64,000 nucleotides of DNA from Sipunculus nudus (taxonomy: Eukaryota > Annelida > Sipuncula > Golfingiida > Sipunculidae). Location of the stretch: assembly GCA_026874595.1 (NCBI GenBank), contig CM049306.1, positions 97,829,642-97,893,641 of the forward strand, read 5' to 3'. The first letter of the stretch is position 1. Each line of letters begins with the position of its first letter. The position numbers were made by a program, and so were the translations under genes. Positions 1 to 22,949 of this stretch are shown piece by piece. A model generated the notes under the pieces. It did no database searches. It was not told the origin of the DNA and was given only the letters and a program-made list of their open reading frames with translations.

Positions 1-1209
1 ATATGGGCATACAGGTATTACAGCAGCATATTAAGTATATTTATATTTTTCAGCTTTTGTAACATAATAACCTGAAAACTTTTGAAAGGAAATACCTTTG
101 AACATGATTATTGATATTTGGGTAATTACCTGGTTTGCCTCTTTGGGCGATCTAGTATCAAACATCAAATTATTTAGATGTTAATATCTCTTGGTTTAAA
201 TGAAATAAGTACATACACTAAGGTACCGCATCATTATTTAAACAAGTTTCCGAATGACATCAATAAGTATCACTTTTCAAGTTAGATGAATTGGATGAAA
301 TTAAAAAAAAAAAACAAATGAAGTGTTATGATTGGGGTAAATGAACATCCAAAACCATGTTGTTTTTAGTGTACAAAGTGTGATGAATAAATATATCTTA
401 TAAATGGATGTGTTTCATTAATTTCACTTTTAGAATGTGCAGTGAATAACTTTAAACATATTTTCTCTGATATCTAGTCTTGTATTATAATTTTTTTTAC
501 ATCCTGACAATACAAGTGTTAGACAGTGTTGATCATTTAAAGGTTTGATCACTATCATGATTTCATTAATATGTAAATGTTTGTAATGAAAAATGTGTGC
601 TAAAATCAGTTAATTGTTTTTAGTAGCACTGCAGAAACATGATAAATAGGCAAAATTGTATAATATAGGTTTTTACATGATTCATTTTTAACCCTGGCTG
701 AGCAGTATATAAATTCAAACAGATTAAGGATTGATCTTTGGAAAATAGCAGGAATCTTATGTGCAGTAAGTTTGTCCAATATGGCCGGCCGGTCAACTTC
801 TATAAAATCGGCATCTGTGTGTGTGTGTGTGTGTGTGTGTAGGTGTCTCAGAGACGAGAGAGAGCGGTGGACAATGAACATTATATATTTGATGATTCGA
901 TGAGAAGTCAAAATCTTATTCTATCATGCAGGTCTTGTTTGATATTGTATAAACGATCGATAGTATAGTAAAATAATCTTTTGATACGTATAATTAGGCG
1001 AAACCCTGCCTGATGACCAACTCTCTAACACAACCACCCCGTTACGACGACCACTGTTTCGGGCAAGTCGAACTTGAATAGAATTATAAAAACTTCCGCT
1101 AACACCACCGCCCCTGTATGACCCCCTACGACGGCCTATTTTCCTAGAACACAAATGGTAACCTCGCGGATTAATGGGTAATTTAACGGGCCCGTAACAT
1201 TTTAGTGAA
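1..1209. other. No gene seen; AT-rich flank with a GT microsatellite
   Basis: The first 0.8 kb is AT-rich with no codon structure. A (TG)n run occupies about 816-840. From 960 to 1209 the base composition rises in GC ahead of the element at 1210. Open frames on the - strand (606-1283) are low-complexity or repeat-driven (for example poly-HT from the TG run) and have no recognisable domain. Confidence 0.5.
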
Positions 1210-1557
1210 AGGCTGCCTTTCCATGAGCGCGGGGGGGGGGGGGGTTCACCGTGTCCCGCTGCTGCACGGCGACGGGATACCAACCCACCAGAACCCTTCC
1301 ATGAACGCGATTTTTCTGCGTTGCAATGGCTTTGCGTTGGCGGTCAGAATCGTTCCAGTATTTTAATCAAGCCATGCATGCGGGTTTCCACGCGTTGGTC
1401 GCGCGCGACTAACACCGCGCGGCGAAAATCACACGCGCAGAGATTTCTGTGGCAGGCGTTCAAGCGCTCCGCTTGGTAATAAGTTATATCCTCGTGAGGA
1501 AACGCCGACACAACGCCATCACAGCCCAGAAAAATCGCGCTCATAGAAAGGCAGCCT
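1210..1557. mobile_element. GC-rich TIR element (MITE-like)
   Basis: The left end AGGCTGCCTTTCCATGAGCG is repeated inverted at the right end (GCGCTCATAGAAAGGCAGCC, ending at 1557) with one mismatch. An internal copy of the same terminal motif (ATGAACGCGATTTTTCTG, about 1303) matches the inverted ATGAGCGCGATTTTTCTG at 1527-1544. A G run sits at 1231-1244. The 66-residue open frame at 1344-1544 (-) lies wholly inside the element and starts in its right terminal repeat, so it is not counted as a gene. No certain target-site duplication was found. Confidence 0.55.
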
Positions 1558-2039
1558 AACTGCTATTTTAAGTATTCACTCCTAACACATCGGGTAGGCC
1601 TATTCACTGCAGTCTTTCCAGATCCCCTTCATTTTAACCGCTGCTTTGTATAGCAAGATGCTGTGGGTTACACCAATGCAAAGGGCAAAGAATTGTAAAC
1701 AGCCTGAAGAGAGCTTGGTAGGCCCATCGCATTGTGCACCCAGCCTTATTAAAAAAAAGGACACCCATGTCTTCTCTGGTTTGACTGATTACACCGATTC
1801 TGGAACAGGACCAATAAAACTTTGAATCGACTTCGCAATAATCATATATGTAAGAAGGTCCAATAGTCTTCCACCTCTCATGCTGTTAATAGTCTGCTTT
1901 ACACTGAATGTTCTTCATTAATGGTTCGAAAAGGCAAGGTATTTTTTTCCGATTAAAATGGTAAAAGGGGAATCGTTTGAAATATTGTCTCAGGTGATTT
2001 CTGGGACTTAATTTTGATCTAACATGGTTTTCAATATTT
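1558..2039. other. No gene or clear repeat seen
   Basis: Non-coding, AT-rich sequence between two repeats; nothing recognised. Confidence 0.4.
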
Positions 2040-2815
2040 TTTTTATTATTAGTCGCCTGCAATAGGAGGGAGGGCAGCTGGAATGGTCCGCGTCCGTCCG
2101 TCCGGTCGGCTGTCCGTCCCGCCTATTTCTTTTACCACATATCTTTAAGACTTTGCCGCTTTCTTAACAAATTTTTAAGACTTGCTGAGCACATGATTGA
2201 CGTGATTATCACCTGCAGGTGGCGCTTCCTCTGTTGCACGACTTTCTGCGTTCAAAAAATGTTTTTTTTTTTAAGTTTCGTTCAGATGAGTCCGTAAATA
2301 AGAACATAATAGCCTTTAAATCACATGCTAGAATCCTTTGGAGCTAGGTGAATTCAATGAATACCTTTTTTAAATAGAATTTTTATCGGACAGATGTGTC
2401 CACTGGAGTTCAAATTTTGCTGATCGCGAAATTTTTTTATTTCCCTTCAGTCCGCCTGTCCCTCTTCATTCTTTGACCTCGTATCTCTAAGACCCCCCTG
2501 TCCCTCTTCATTCTTTGACCTCGTATCTCTGAGACCCGCCTGTCCCTCTTCATTCTTTGACCTCATATCTCTAAGACCTTTGCTGCTTTTTATTCACCAA
2601 ATTTTACACACTCAGCACATGATCAACACATAATTATCACCTGCAGGTGGAGCCACCTCTGTTAAGTAACTTTCTGCGCTCCAAAATGGTCTTTTTGTCG
2701 ATTTCCTTCAGATAAGTAAGTAAATAAGAACACTGTAGCCTTTAAATCTTAAGAAAGGATTCATTGGAGCTACCGGAATTCAATTAATACTATATTGAAA
2801 ATCTTTGAATATATA
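2040..2815. repeat. Duplicated repeat with a 42-bp triplicate inside
   Basis: The stretch from about 2130 to 2430 (CACATATCTTTAAGAC, then ATTATCACCTGCAGGTGG, then ACTTTCTGCG) is repeated at about 2560-2780. The joining part holds three tandem 42-bp units beginning CCTCTTCATT at 2461, 2503 and 2545. A related piece is at 7100-7200. Confidence 0.6.
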
Positions 2816-4131
2816 GTCTCCTGCCGTAGAGGGAATGTGGGTTACTTAAAATGGTCCGCATCCGTCTGCCCGTCAAACCCCTTCTTTTATGTGATAGCTC
2901 TAAAATCCCTGCTGATTTTTAGCGAACCTGTGAGCTTATGCGATGGTGCGGCGTTGTCTGTCGTGCGGCGTCTGTATGTTAACCATAGCTATCTCAAAAA
3001 TGGCAGGAGCTAGCATCACCAATTTTTTTTGCAAATAATCAGTCATCTGAAAAACTATCGGATTTTGTTTATTTTTTTCTAACTGCATTTTCTTAGATTT
3101 TATAGGGAAAAAGCTAAAAAAATCTTTAAAAATCTTCTTCTCCGAAACTGCCCAGCCAAATTGTCAAATATTTCACAGAATTGATCCCTTGAACAATCTC
3201 TCTCAAGTTTATTCGAATGGTTCCAGTTCAGAGATTTTTGGCCAAATTTTATGCCAATTTTGGTCAGTTAGGTCATATCTGAAATTGAGGTATTGGTAGA
3301 GCAACCTACATCGCCCTTTTTTGTACGGGGTCATCAGTGCTTGTATCACACTTAGGGCTACAAAAAATGTCTTCTCTTAAACCATATGGCAAAAATGTGT
3401 AATATCGCACAGAAATGATCCTAGGGTAGTGCTTTCTGAAGTTTGTTCAAATGGTCTCTGTTCAGTGACTTTTGGCCAAGTTATGGGAAGCTGAATTTAG
3501 TCATATGCCGTAACAGCCAATTTAAGCTCAGTGGCTACAAAGATCTTCTCAAAAACCACTGGGCCAAATTCTTAAATCTCACGCATAAATTATCCTCAGA
3601 TGTTGATAATTCAAGTTTTTTTTAAATGGTTTTGGTTCAGTGCTTTTTTGGCTATGTTACAGGAAGCTGAACATAGCCAGTTTGCTTTATCTTCCTATAT
3701 GAGTAATAAACCTGTGAAACGTTTTTCGACTGATGCCATTGAAGCAAGTTTGATAAATATTTTACAAGAATAATCCCTACAATAATTCTTATAATAGTTG
3801 TCATTAATGGATCCACATGGATGATTTTTGGCTGAATTATGGAGATTTAATTGAGTCATTTTACCATATATGTTAGCCGTGTGATGCTGTTACATCTAGC
3901 CTGGCACCAGTTTATCAGCATCTATTACATCATGCCATTAGACATTTAGATTTCAGGTTATCTTTGGTAAATATTGACAAGAAAGATTTTTTAAAAGCTT
4001 TTAAAAAATTAGATTTTTGATTTAAGTTATTCAGCATACCAGGCAATATTACAATCATGGATTTTCAGCTCTCTGTGGCTATATAAAGACAACTGTACAT
4101 GGATTATAAATTATTGGTATCCCTACTCAAC

Positions 4132-4949
4132 TTAATTCAAGATTTTTTTTTTTATTTTTTTTTATTTTATTTTTTTTTTATTTTAATTATACAAATAAAC
4201 ATATACAAAACTATGACAAAATACATATACAGAGAACAAATAACAAACATAACACAATGTTACACATACACAAGTTAAAGCACGTTCATATGTATGAACT
4301 TATGATGAGCATATAAATATACTTCATTAAAGTTGATTAGTTTTAAATCAAATCAAAGTTACAATATTTCCAGGTTTCTTGAAATTCTGTCAAACATCCA
4401 CGTTTTTCTGCAATTTTTCTCTCAATATCATAGTACTTTTTCAATCTGTGAATAAAGCTGTGAATAGTTGGATTAACATTACTATATCTACAATCATACA
4501 GGTATTTTTTCCCTATTAATACTACAATGTTTTCCAGTTTTCTTAAATTGTTTTCTTCTGTTATTCCCAATATAACATTGTTCATATATTCTGCCCATCT
4601 TATATTAAAAGAAAATATTTTACATGTTTCAACTTCATGCCAAAATGTTTTGCTAATTCTACACTTGAATAAGAAATGTTCCAAATTTTACTCTTCCCCT
4701 TCACAAAAAGAACATTTGTCAGTTTCTACTATTTTACATTTATACAGCCAGTCATTTAAGGTCAATACCCTATGAATAATTCTATATTGTAATTCTTGAA
4801 GTTTTTTATCTCTTGTGAGTTTCCTTGGCAATTCATATATATTTTTCCACTGTTCATCTGTAATGTTATACATTTTGCTATGTGTCTTGACTCCAGCGCT
4901 CATTTCTATTGGTATTTCCCTCAGCAGGTTTGAGTAAATTAATTCAAGA
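4132..4949 (-). pseudogene. 5'-truncated non-LTR retrotransposon (LINE) with target-site duplication
   Basis: The insert is 4143-4938, flanked by an 11-bp direct repeat TTAATTCAAGA at 4132-4142 and 4939-4949. The inverted arm A2 has a single copy of this site (near 26415), showing the empty state. On the - strand the insert ends in an A-rich tail (T-rich 4143-4180 on +). It encodes a retrotransposon C-terminus in one frame: YELPRKLTRDKKLQELQYRI, HRVLTLNDWLYKC, CSFCEGEE, one stop (TAA 4690-4688), then EHFLFKC and about 100 more residues. C-x2-C ... H-x4-C is the zf-RVT (reverse-transcriptase zinc-binding) pattern. It lacks the endonuclease and polymerase parts and is dead on arrival. Confidence 0.82.
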
Positions 4950-5872
4950 ATTTGCCAACAATGAGATATATCTGTATTCTAATTTTACATTCAGTATGCA
5001 TCTGTAATAATTTTACATATATTCCTGATTTTTTTTATTAAAAAAAGTCGGCTGAAAAGCATTATGTATTGGGAAAATTGTTTTAAAATTTAATTCAAAT
5101 AGGGACCACTTTTGTGTACAGATGGCAGCAATTGGTTTACCATTGGCAGATTGCCAGTGCCTTGATGTTTGTCATTAGCCAAGATGATGTCAGCTCTATA
5201 AATAGTTTTGGCTCAGTGTCAGGATTGGTAGAGCAGCCAGGTATAGGTCAAGAGTTCACTCAGTGCAGTAGCTGCATTTGTTAATAGCTTTGGCAGAGCA
5301 TCATATTTGGCACCAAAGCTCAGCCTGGATCTATTAATAGCTTTTGCAGACTGCCAACTGTGTCAGATTATGCAGTAGGTCATGAGTTCACTCACTGCAG
5401 TCAGGTACAGGTCAAAAGTTCACTCAGTCTAGCCAGGTGCAGGTCAAGAGTTCCCTCTGTGCAGTAGCTTGAGGGAGCAGTTTGTAATAGTTCCTTACTC
5501 ACCTAAGCCTCGTCAGCCGAGTGCATCAAACTCCAGGGAAGTTTGATGTATTGGCCTGATATTTTGACCTGCCTGTGCGTCTTTGATGGTATTCACATTA
5601 ACAAGACAGGTGGTGCCACCTTCATTGACTTTTGCAGTGCATGCGCCTGCTTATTTCTACACTGGAATTTGATACATCAGCCGAAAATTGGGCATGTTAA
5701 TACATATCGGGTAGCTTCCAGTGCTTTATGGTGGTGCCACCTACAATAATTTTTGCACAGTGTATGTCCCTCATTATTTCACAGGAAGGGTTTCGACATA
5801 TCAGTCTGGCATTGGGCATATGTATATATTTCTTTGTTGTATACAAGACTGGTGGTGCCAGCTACAATCATT

Positions 5873-6906
5873 GTATCTGCCAATACAGAGTTTTGCGGAT
5901 ACTATGTTTTCAGTTGGACGCCGCCGCCGCAACCGCCACCGCTGCATAGGTTTCCGGAAAACTCCTCTGTAACCACTTTGCAGATTTTTTTAAAATTCAG
6001 AATTATGATCGGGTCACATGTGAACTGCTGCCCCCCTATTTTTGGTTGACCTCTGACCTTTCCTGTCTGCCCAGCGTCCATTTGTGCGTCTGTTTCCACA
6101 CATAAACCCACATATCTCGGGAACCGTTTGACCGATCAGGCTAAAAATTTTGAACAAATGTAGCCCTTGGATAGCTTTATAATATACACTAAAATGGTGG
6201 CGCCACATGCAACCATTTTTGCACAGCGTCCATCTGTTCATCTGCCTTGGTACAGAATCACGAATATCTCGGCAGTGGTTTGACCTATCCAACTGAAATT
6301 TTGCAGGTTTATACATCCTTAACAGTTTTATTGATTTTATGAAAGGAGGCGTCACCTATATTTATGTATACGCTGCAGACATTCAGGCTTATATCTCAGG
6401 ACTGGTTTGACATATCCCCCTAAGATTTTGCATGTTTATAGATCTCACATAGTTCTTTATCATACGCAAAACTGGTGGCGCCACCTTCAACCATTTTTGC
6501 ATAGTTTCCGTCTGTTTGTTTGCCATGGGATAAAATCATTCATATCTCGGCAGTGGTTTGACTCATCTGCCTAATATTTCATGTTTATACATCTTGGATA
6601 GCTTTCTCGATTTTGTCTCCGGTGGCCCCAACTACTTCCTTCTGCTTTATGATAAAATCACTCATATACATGTAGTGGTTTGACTTATCTGCCTAAAATT
6701 TTGCATATGTATACAACTTGGACAGCTTTCTGAATTTTGTGGTAGGTGGCGCAACCTACGTACACATTTTGGCTGCAGACATCCAGGCTATTATGCAATA
6801 CACCTCACTCTATTTCCCCGTGCCACTCAATCCATGCCTCACTTTACCTGTCCCACTCTGATTTTGGCGGATACACGTAGTCGCTTGTTGACTACGCGTA
6901 TTCTAG
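5873..6906 (+). mobile_element. Pearl/HINE-like Helitron-related element, copy H1
   Basis: In + orientation: a 5' inverted pair (GTATCTGCCAA ... TTTTGCGGATAC, 5873-5903), a (GCC)n microsatellite at about 5920, a central zone with about two core repeats of roughly 276 bp carrying GGTGGCGCCAC-type palindromes (6194, 6348, 6475, 6745), then TTTTGGCGGATAC (6862-6874), a hairpin (TAGTC-GCTTGTT-GACTA) and CTAG at 6903-6906 followed by T. Sub-terminal inverted repeats, a microsatellite, core repeats and a hairpin before CTRR match the known plan of Helentron-associated elements such as bivalve pearl. It encodes nothing. Confidence 0.68.
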
Positions 6907-7095
6907 TTTTTGTGTTGTGTGCACCCAGGCCAGAATTTCAGCAGTGATGTTTGTTTGTTTCTTGTTTTTAATGTTTAGTACTTTCATTGTTCATATACAT
7001 GTTACACATGTTCTTGAAAAGTAATGGACCAGCATTGAAGCATTATACCTCGTGTAATCTCATTGCACAGGTTCGCATTAGGCCTGTAGGCCTTG

Positions 7096-9300
7096 GTTAC
7101 CAAATTTTACACACCTATTAGTCACATGACCAGCATTTTTTTGTATCATGCAGGTGGTGCCACCTGTATTAGACCTACTTTGTCCGCCCACAGTTGTTTT
7201 CACTAAATTTGGATAATTCAGTAATTAAGAAAGTTGAAGCCTGCAAATCATATACACACATTTCTTAGAGCAAGGGGGATGAAATGAATTCTAAATGGAA
7301 TAGGATTGTTTTTTAAATGGTTTAATATTTTGCTGATCAGCAACTTCTGTATTTTCATAATTCAATTTTTATCGAACCTTTGAGCTAATGCGATGGCGCG
7401 GCGTCGTGCGTCCGCTCTCAGCCGTCCGCCGTCCAAGGCTGGCTGTCCGCCGTCCATGGCTGTAAGTCAGAAACCGTCGGAACTAGCAGCTCTAAATTGC
7501 ATGACCTTGCAATTAATGTATTCATTATAATTGTGTTTGCCTTCTTTTTGTTATACCAATGTAAGCCGATGTTGTCATCTGAATTCAGTTGCTTTGATTA
7601 AAAGGTTTATGTAAACTCCTAAACTGCCATTGACGTTTCTGAGTAAAAAACATTCACACATTCACAACCTGTGGTTTGGTCATTGTCTCTTGATGTAAGA
7701 ATTAGTCACATGTGAAACTTGGTGCCCTAGAGCTTATTATTGGGTACTTGCATTAATTTAGATTTTATACAGAAAAAGCTTTAAAAACCTTTGAAAATCT
7801 TCTCCTCTGAAACTGTCCAGCCAATTTGTACAATATTTCACAGAAATGCCACCTGCATTGGTCTTTTTGTACGGGGGTCAACGGTGCCCGAAGCATACAG
7901 AGGGCTAAAAAAATTCTTCTCTTAAAGCGTATAGCCGAATTGTTTAATATTGCACAGAAATACTCCTAGGGTAGTGCTTTCTTAAGTTTGTTCAGATGGT
8001 CTCTGTTCAGTGACTTTGGGCCAAGTTATGGGAAGCTGAATTTAGTCATAAGCCATAACAGCCATTTTAAGCTCAGTGGCTACCAAGATCATCTTCTCAA
8101 AAACCACCTTGTCAGATTCTTTAATCTCACACATGAATGATCCTTAGATGTTGATAATTCAAATTTGTTCAAATGGTTTTGATTCAGTGATTCTTTGATT
8201 TTATACATAAAAAGTTGAAAAAAAAATATGAAAATATTCTTCTCCAAAACTTTCCAGCCAAATTGTCCAATATTTCACAGAAATGATCCCTAGAACAATC
8301 GCTCGCAAATTTGTTTGAATTGCTCCAGTTCGGTGATTTATGGCCGAGTTACAGTAGGTTTAACTGAGTCATCTGTGCAAAAAAGCATACTAAACTTAAA
8401 ATCTCAGAAACAGCTGGAGCTGTCATCACCAAATTTTATGCCAATGTTTGTCACATTTGAGGTGTTGGTGGCGCAACCTACATTGATCTGTTTTTTTTTA
8501 CAAGCAAAAATGTAAGTTTAGACGCTTCTAGCTTATACAATGTTTTTTTAATGAAACTGTTAAGCTGATTGGTTTAAAGTTTACAAGAATTGTGCTATTG
8601 TATTGAACTGTCAGTTTTATAAGAATAGATATGGTAAATGCAGCTTTAAAAAAGCAGTGTAGCCAATTGTAAAAGGCTTACAGTGTTTGAAAACAGATTT
8701 TGCAGCATGGCAAGTTTCAACATGTCAAGTCAAGAGGTCAATCAGGGCACCCAGGTGCAGTCTAGACATATCGTCTAGACGCCTAGAACCTGCAAACTGT
8801 GCCAGACTTTACAATAGGTCAAGTTACGCTTCGTAATTAAAAATAACTTTGGCAGACTGCTCACCATTTCAGATTTGCAAACAGGTCAAGTTTTAGTCTG
8901 TAAGAGCCAGTGGAATGTTTTAAGTCTGTAAGAGCCAGTGGTGCGGTTACATGTGGCACATTAGGTACCCTTGACCTGGAGGAAAGCTGAGCCCCCATTG
9001 CCAGGATGCATGAATAAGTGTGACTCAATACCAAGGCTAAACGAGGAACATATTCATAGCTTTTATAGGGAAAAAGCTAAAAAAATGTTTAAATGTTCTC
9101 CTCCGAAACCATGCTGCCAAATTGTCCGTTCATCTGTCCCAATATCCTTCCCTGGCAAAAAGAACATATCGGAAATATCCTGACTGAATCATCCTTGTTA
9201 TAAAGTGTCCTAGTCCGACACTTGAAGGTCCGAAACGTCCATTTGGCTGATATCATAATGACAAAGGTAGATATGCAGGCATGAGAGGTTCAATATTAAA
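7096..9300 (+). repeat. Partial A-family copy (A3) and scattered fragments
   Basis: Sequence from about 7370 (TCGAACCTTTGAGCTAATGC) to 8520 follows A1 2925-3700 closely, with repeated blocks such as CAGCCAAATTGTCC and TCAGTGGCTAC. Short A pieces recur at 9055-9130 (GGGAAAAAGCTAAAAAAATG) and 9335 (CACAGGTTCGCATTAGGC). No gene is visible; the 72-residue and 70-residue frames here are chance openings in repeats. Confidence 0.6.
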
Positions 9301-10389
9301 TTATAAATATAAACATTCATACTCCCAAACTTTGCACAGGTTCGCATTAGGCGTGTAGGCCTTGTTTGTGTAAAATATTATTACCTTGTTGTGACTGCTA
9401 TTTGATATTTCACCGGCAGATGGCACCACCTATGGTCGTGTCTCCTCTGAGAGGTAAAATGGTATTTTCTAGTTATTCTTGAAGTAGTCTGGAAACTTTA
9501 ACTATATCATTAATATACCTTGGTCACATCTATCCTGGAGCAAGAGAAATAAAATGCACGTGACTTAACTATGCATTTAGAAATGCACAGTAATTAAATT
9601 GAAGTGAATGGTTCATAGTTTCCCCAACTGAAAAGTCAGGGATACTACGGTTCTGATACGGTCGTGTCACCGCAAACAAAGTTTTTTTTTTCAAAATGAG
9701 GTTATGATCTTACCATGAAAGTGACCTAAACCTTGAATAGGTCCATTTTAGCATATAATCACCTGTATCTGAGGAGGGGTTCAACAGATTTGCTCCATGT
9801 TTATTCCTTGGAAAGTGTTGGAATGTTTTATCATGTACTGGCTGACGCCACCTATAATTATTTTTTCATAATGTCCATCTATTGGTCTATTTAAGATAAA
9901 CTGTTTCTCAGGAAAGTTGTAAGCTTTCTACCTGAAATTTTGCATAATCATAGGTTGTAGATCCGGATAGATCTATCGAATACATAAGACAGGTGGCGCT
10001 ACTGGTAATTGTTTTGCTGCTACAAAAAAAAATCACCTATATTCCAGGACTCATCCAACAGATTTGCTCCATTCTTGTTTTACCCATAGGCCTAAAATTT
10101 GACCCAGCCATAGATAATTGATCGATTTATCGCAAACATTAGACAGGTGGCGCCACTTGTAATCTTTTTTACGCCTGCTCTTCTTGTCTGGTTGCACCTA
10201 TTAGGCTTACACAAGACACCGTTGAATCCTGAATTATCCTATTTCCGCCAGTCCCAAGGGAAAGGATGTCACAGAAAATACCTACATTTGAGTTATACAT
10301 GGGTCGGGGACTATTTTTGCCCCTGGTCCCTTGTTTATAATTATATCTCGATTAAGGTATAGTTCATATAATGACCATCCGCTGACAAG
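9301..10389. repeat. Diverged A-family core-repeat fragments, no gene
   Basis: Diluted copies of the core motif occur (GATGGCACCACC at 9420, GACAGGTGGCGCTACTGG at 9990, GACAGGTGGCGCCACTTG at 10142). No coding signal was found. Confidence 0.45.
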
Positions 10390-10429
10390 ACCACTTTGGC
10401 CGGTTCCCGCAGGTGTACTACACTCCCAA

Positions 10430-11030
10430 TTCCTGGTAGACTAATCCACATGAAATGGATTACCTAGACTGGTACCCTGCTCTATTATGGCCCTCGGCCA
10501 AGCATAGAGACAGGCGTACAACGCCATCTTAAGTACTCCAAGTTGCAACTCCTGACTAACCTGTAGACTGGTTCCAACTCCAGTATGCACGCTCATACCG
10601 GTTGCCATGGACGTTCACGCGATCCTGGTTGATTATCCGTGAAGATTTCTTATCAAATAACTTTCTTTAGTTATTTCTAGTTTTCAAATATTGAAAAATG
10701 AGTTGTTGCACAAAAATTGAATAATGGATTATAGATAATACGATATACTGAATCTTTGATATTCCATTGTGTGTAGCAGTGATTTATTATTAATACCTAT
10801 CAATCTTATCATTATGTCACACGTTATGTACAGCCAACCTTTGGTAACTTCTCTGAGCAAACGAAATCCTTATTTTTATCATATATAATACATACTGGAG
10901 TTGGAACCAGTCTGCCGGGAGTACAAAAGATGGCGTTGTACGCCCGTCTCTATGACTGGCCTGGAGCAGCGGTGCCACAATAGAGCGGGGTACCAGTCTA
11001 TGGATTACCAGGCATGGAATACCTCTGCGT
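10430..11030. mobile_element. Foldback/TIR element with about 150-bp arms
   Basis: The left arm (about 10430-10587) and right arm (about 10891-11030) are reverse complements over blocks such as TAGACTGGTACC, TACAACGCCATCTT and ACTGGTTCCAACTCCAGTAT. The loop is about 300 bp and non-coding. The 74-residue - strand frame at 10817-11041 runs through the right arm and is not a gene. Confidence 0.7.
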
Positions 11031-11560
11031 GAGGAGTGCACATGTGGTTGTGTATTTACTGATTTTAGGCTCCTGTAGTTTTTACTCCCGGGAAAAATTC
11101 TTACGGAAACAATGTCGTCGTTGCTTTTGTGAAACTTTCTAAATAATAATAAGTGGTCCTGTTGGTAATCATTCTTGTACAGTAAGGAAACTGATTTTCC
11201 TTCACATATAGGGATGTAAATTTTTGTAATAGTTTATTTAGAAGAAAATCATTTGCATGATACGGTTTCCTCTTCGGTAACATCATATAAGGACCCTCAT
11301 TTGTAACAAAGGCCCGTCTTAAAGCAAACCTGAATAGACAAAAAGCATAATCGTATCACGGACTATGAAATGCATGGATAATTAATAGAGGCGATTTTGT
11401 TGTGATTTCATGTCCAAAGAGTTAACAAAATGTTTTGGTTAATCAGCTTCACTATTTCAGTCCATTTACAATTTAAAAGATAGGCCTAATTAAAGAAACA
11501 GGGTTAAAATGGGTTATGGAGGACAACACAAATTATTCCTTACGGTACATACTTCCTTCC

Positions 11561-11634
11561 ATGACGTCATACAATATGACGTCATTCAAAAGTGAACCAT
11601 CGCTACTAAGCGACATTGTTGCTTGGTGACGTTA
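11561..11634 (+). promoter_or_regulatory. Promoter module: two CREs, an RFX X-box and a CRE-like site
   Basis: TGACGTCA occurs perfectly at 11562-11569 and 11577-11584, each inside ATGACGTCAT and 15 bp apart. GTTGCTTGGTGAC at 11618-11630 fits the RFX X-box rule RYYNYY-N-RRNRAC. It overlaps TGACGTTA (11627-11634), a one-mismatch CRE. The cluster ends about 80 bp before the ATG at 11717. RFX factors control ciliary genes, and CREB/CREM factors control many testis genes, which fits the STPGR product. The motifs are seen directly; their use is inferred. Confidence 0.62.
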
Positions 11635-11716
11635 CGAGGACCTTTACAGGACTTAAAACAATCACAGGTTTTCATCATATTTTTACGTACGTCGCGGGGA
11701 GAGAAAGTGACTCAAA

Positions 11717-22299
<10,583 letters not shown>

Positions 22300-22359
22300 C
22301 CCATATTTCACACTATTCTTCATAAAACTGTTACACATTTACGTATGATGCAGCACACA

Positions 22360-22365
22360 AATAAA
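22360..22365 (+). terminator. Candidate poly(A) signal AATAAA for the STPGR gene
   Basis: A canonical AATAAA lies 61 bp after the stop codon at 22299. A second AATAAA at 22664-22669 is an alternative distal signal. No transcript evidence is available. Confidence 0.45.
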
Positions 22366-22949
22366 ACACAGCAGTATTTCAAAGCAGGCCGTCATGGAAC
22401 AATTAATAACTGCACATTAATAAAAGTTAATAAGTACATTTGCTTATTCTTGAAATTCTTAGAAAAACCACCGGTTAAGTCCTTTGAACATCCAGTCCGT
22501 ACAGACATTAAATGTTCAATGTATACCACTGCAATATTGTTTTATTATCATCTCTGTCAAAAATATATATGTTTACATAATCATTCTTATTTGCTTTTCA
22601 TTCTGCCCGATAGGCAAGGTTGGAGAATCCCCACATTTTTACTATATTGTACGTTTAACACAAAATAAATGATAAAGGATTATGTATACATGGGCCCGCG
22701 TTTCCTACGCCATACCTCTGTTGAATTTCAGCATAGATATAAAATGTTCGACACATATATAGGACCGTACACGTAGGTTAGTCCTTTTCTCCTTCAACGA
22801 GGGGCCCCAAGAAATTCCATTTTTCAGCCGACTGACATGTTGACAAATGTCCTTGCATAGGCAACTAATTAAGATAATGTAGGTGGGATTATTGTTCATG
22901 CAAATTAGCTTAAGTTCATCAAGACCCATAAGCATACCTAATTTGATCC

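Larger units (their letters stand above)
2925..7095 (+). repeat. Left arm (A1) of a large inverted repeat
   Basis: From TTTTTAGCGAACCTGTGAGC (about 2920) to the CAGGTTCGCATTAGGCC end near 7085, this 4.2-kb block matches 23317-27745 in reverse order and orientation. Landmarks shared by both arms include AATAATCAGTCATC, GAAAAGCATT, CAGTGCAGTAG, the GGTGGYGCCACC palindromes and the CTAG-terminated hairpin. A1 alone contains a LINE insertion (4143-4938). It also holds a run of degenerate units built on AGGTCAAGAGTTCACTCAGT (5230-5480). Confidence 0.8.

Noticed and set aside
1344-1544. 66-residue - strand frame with bacterial-looking composition
   Set aside because: It begins in the right terminal repeat of a MITE-like element, stays inside it, and has no domain that I recognise.
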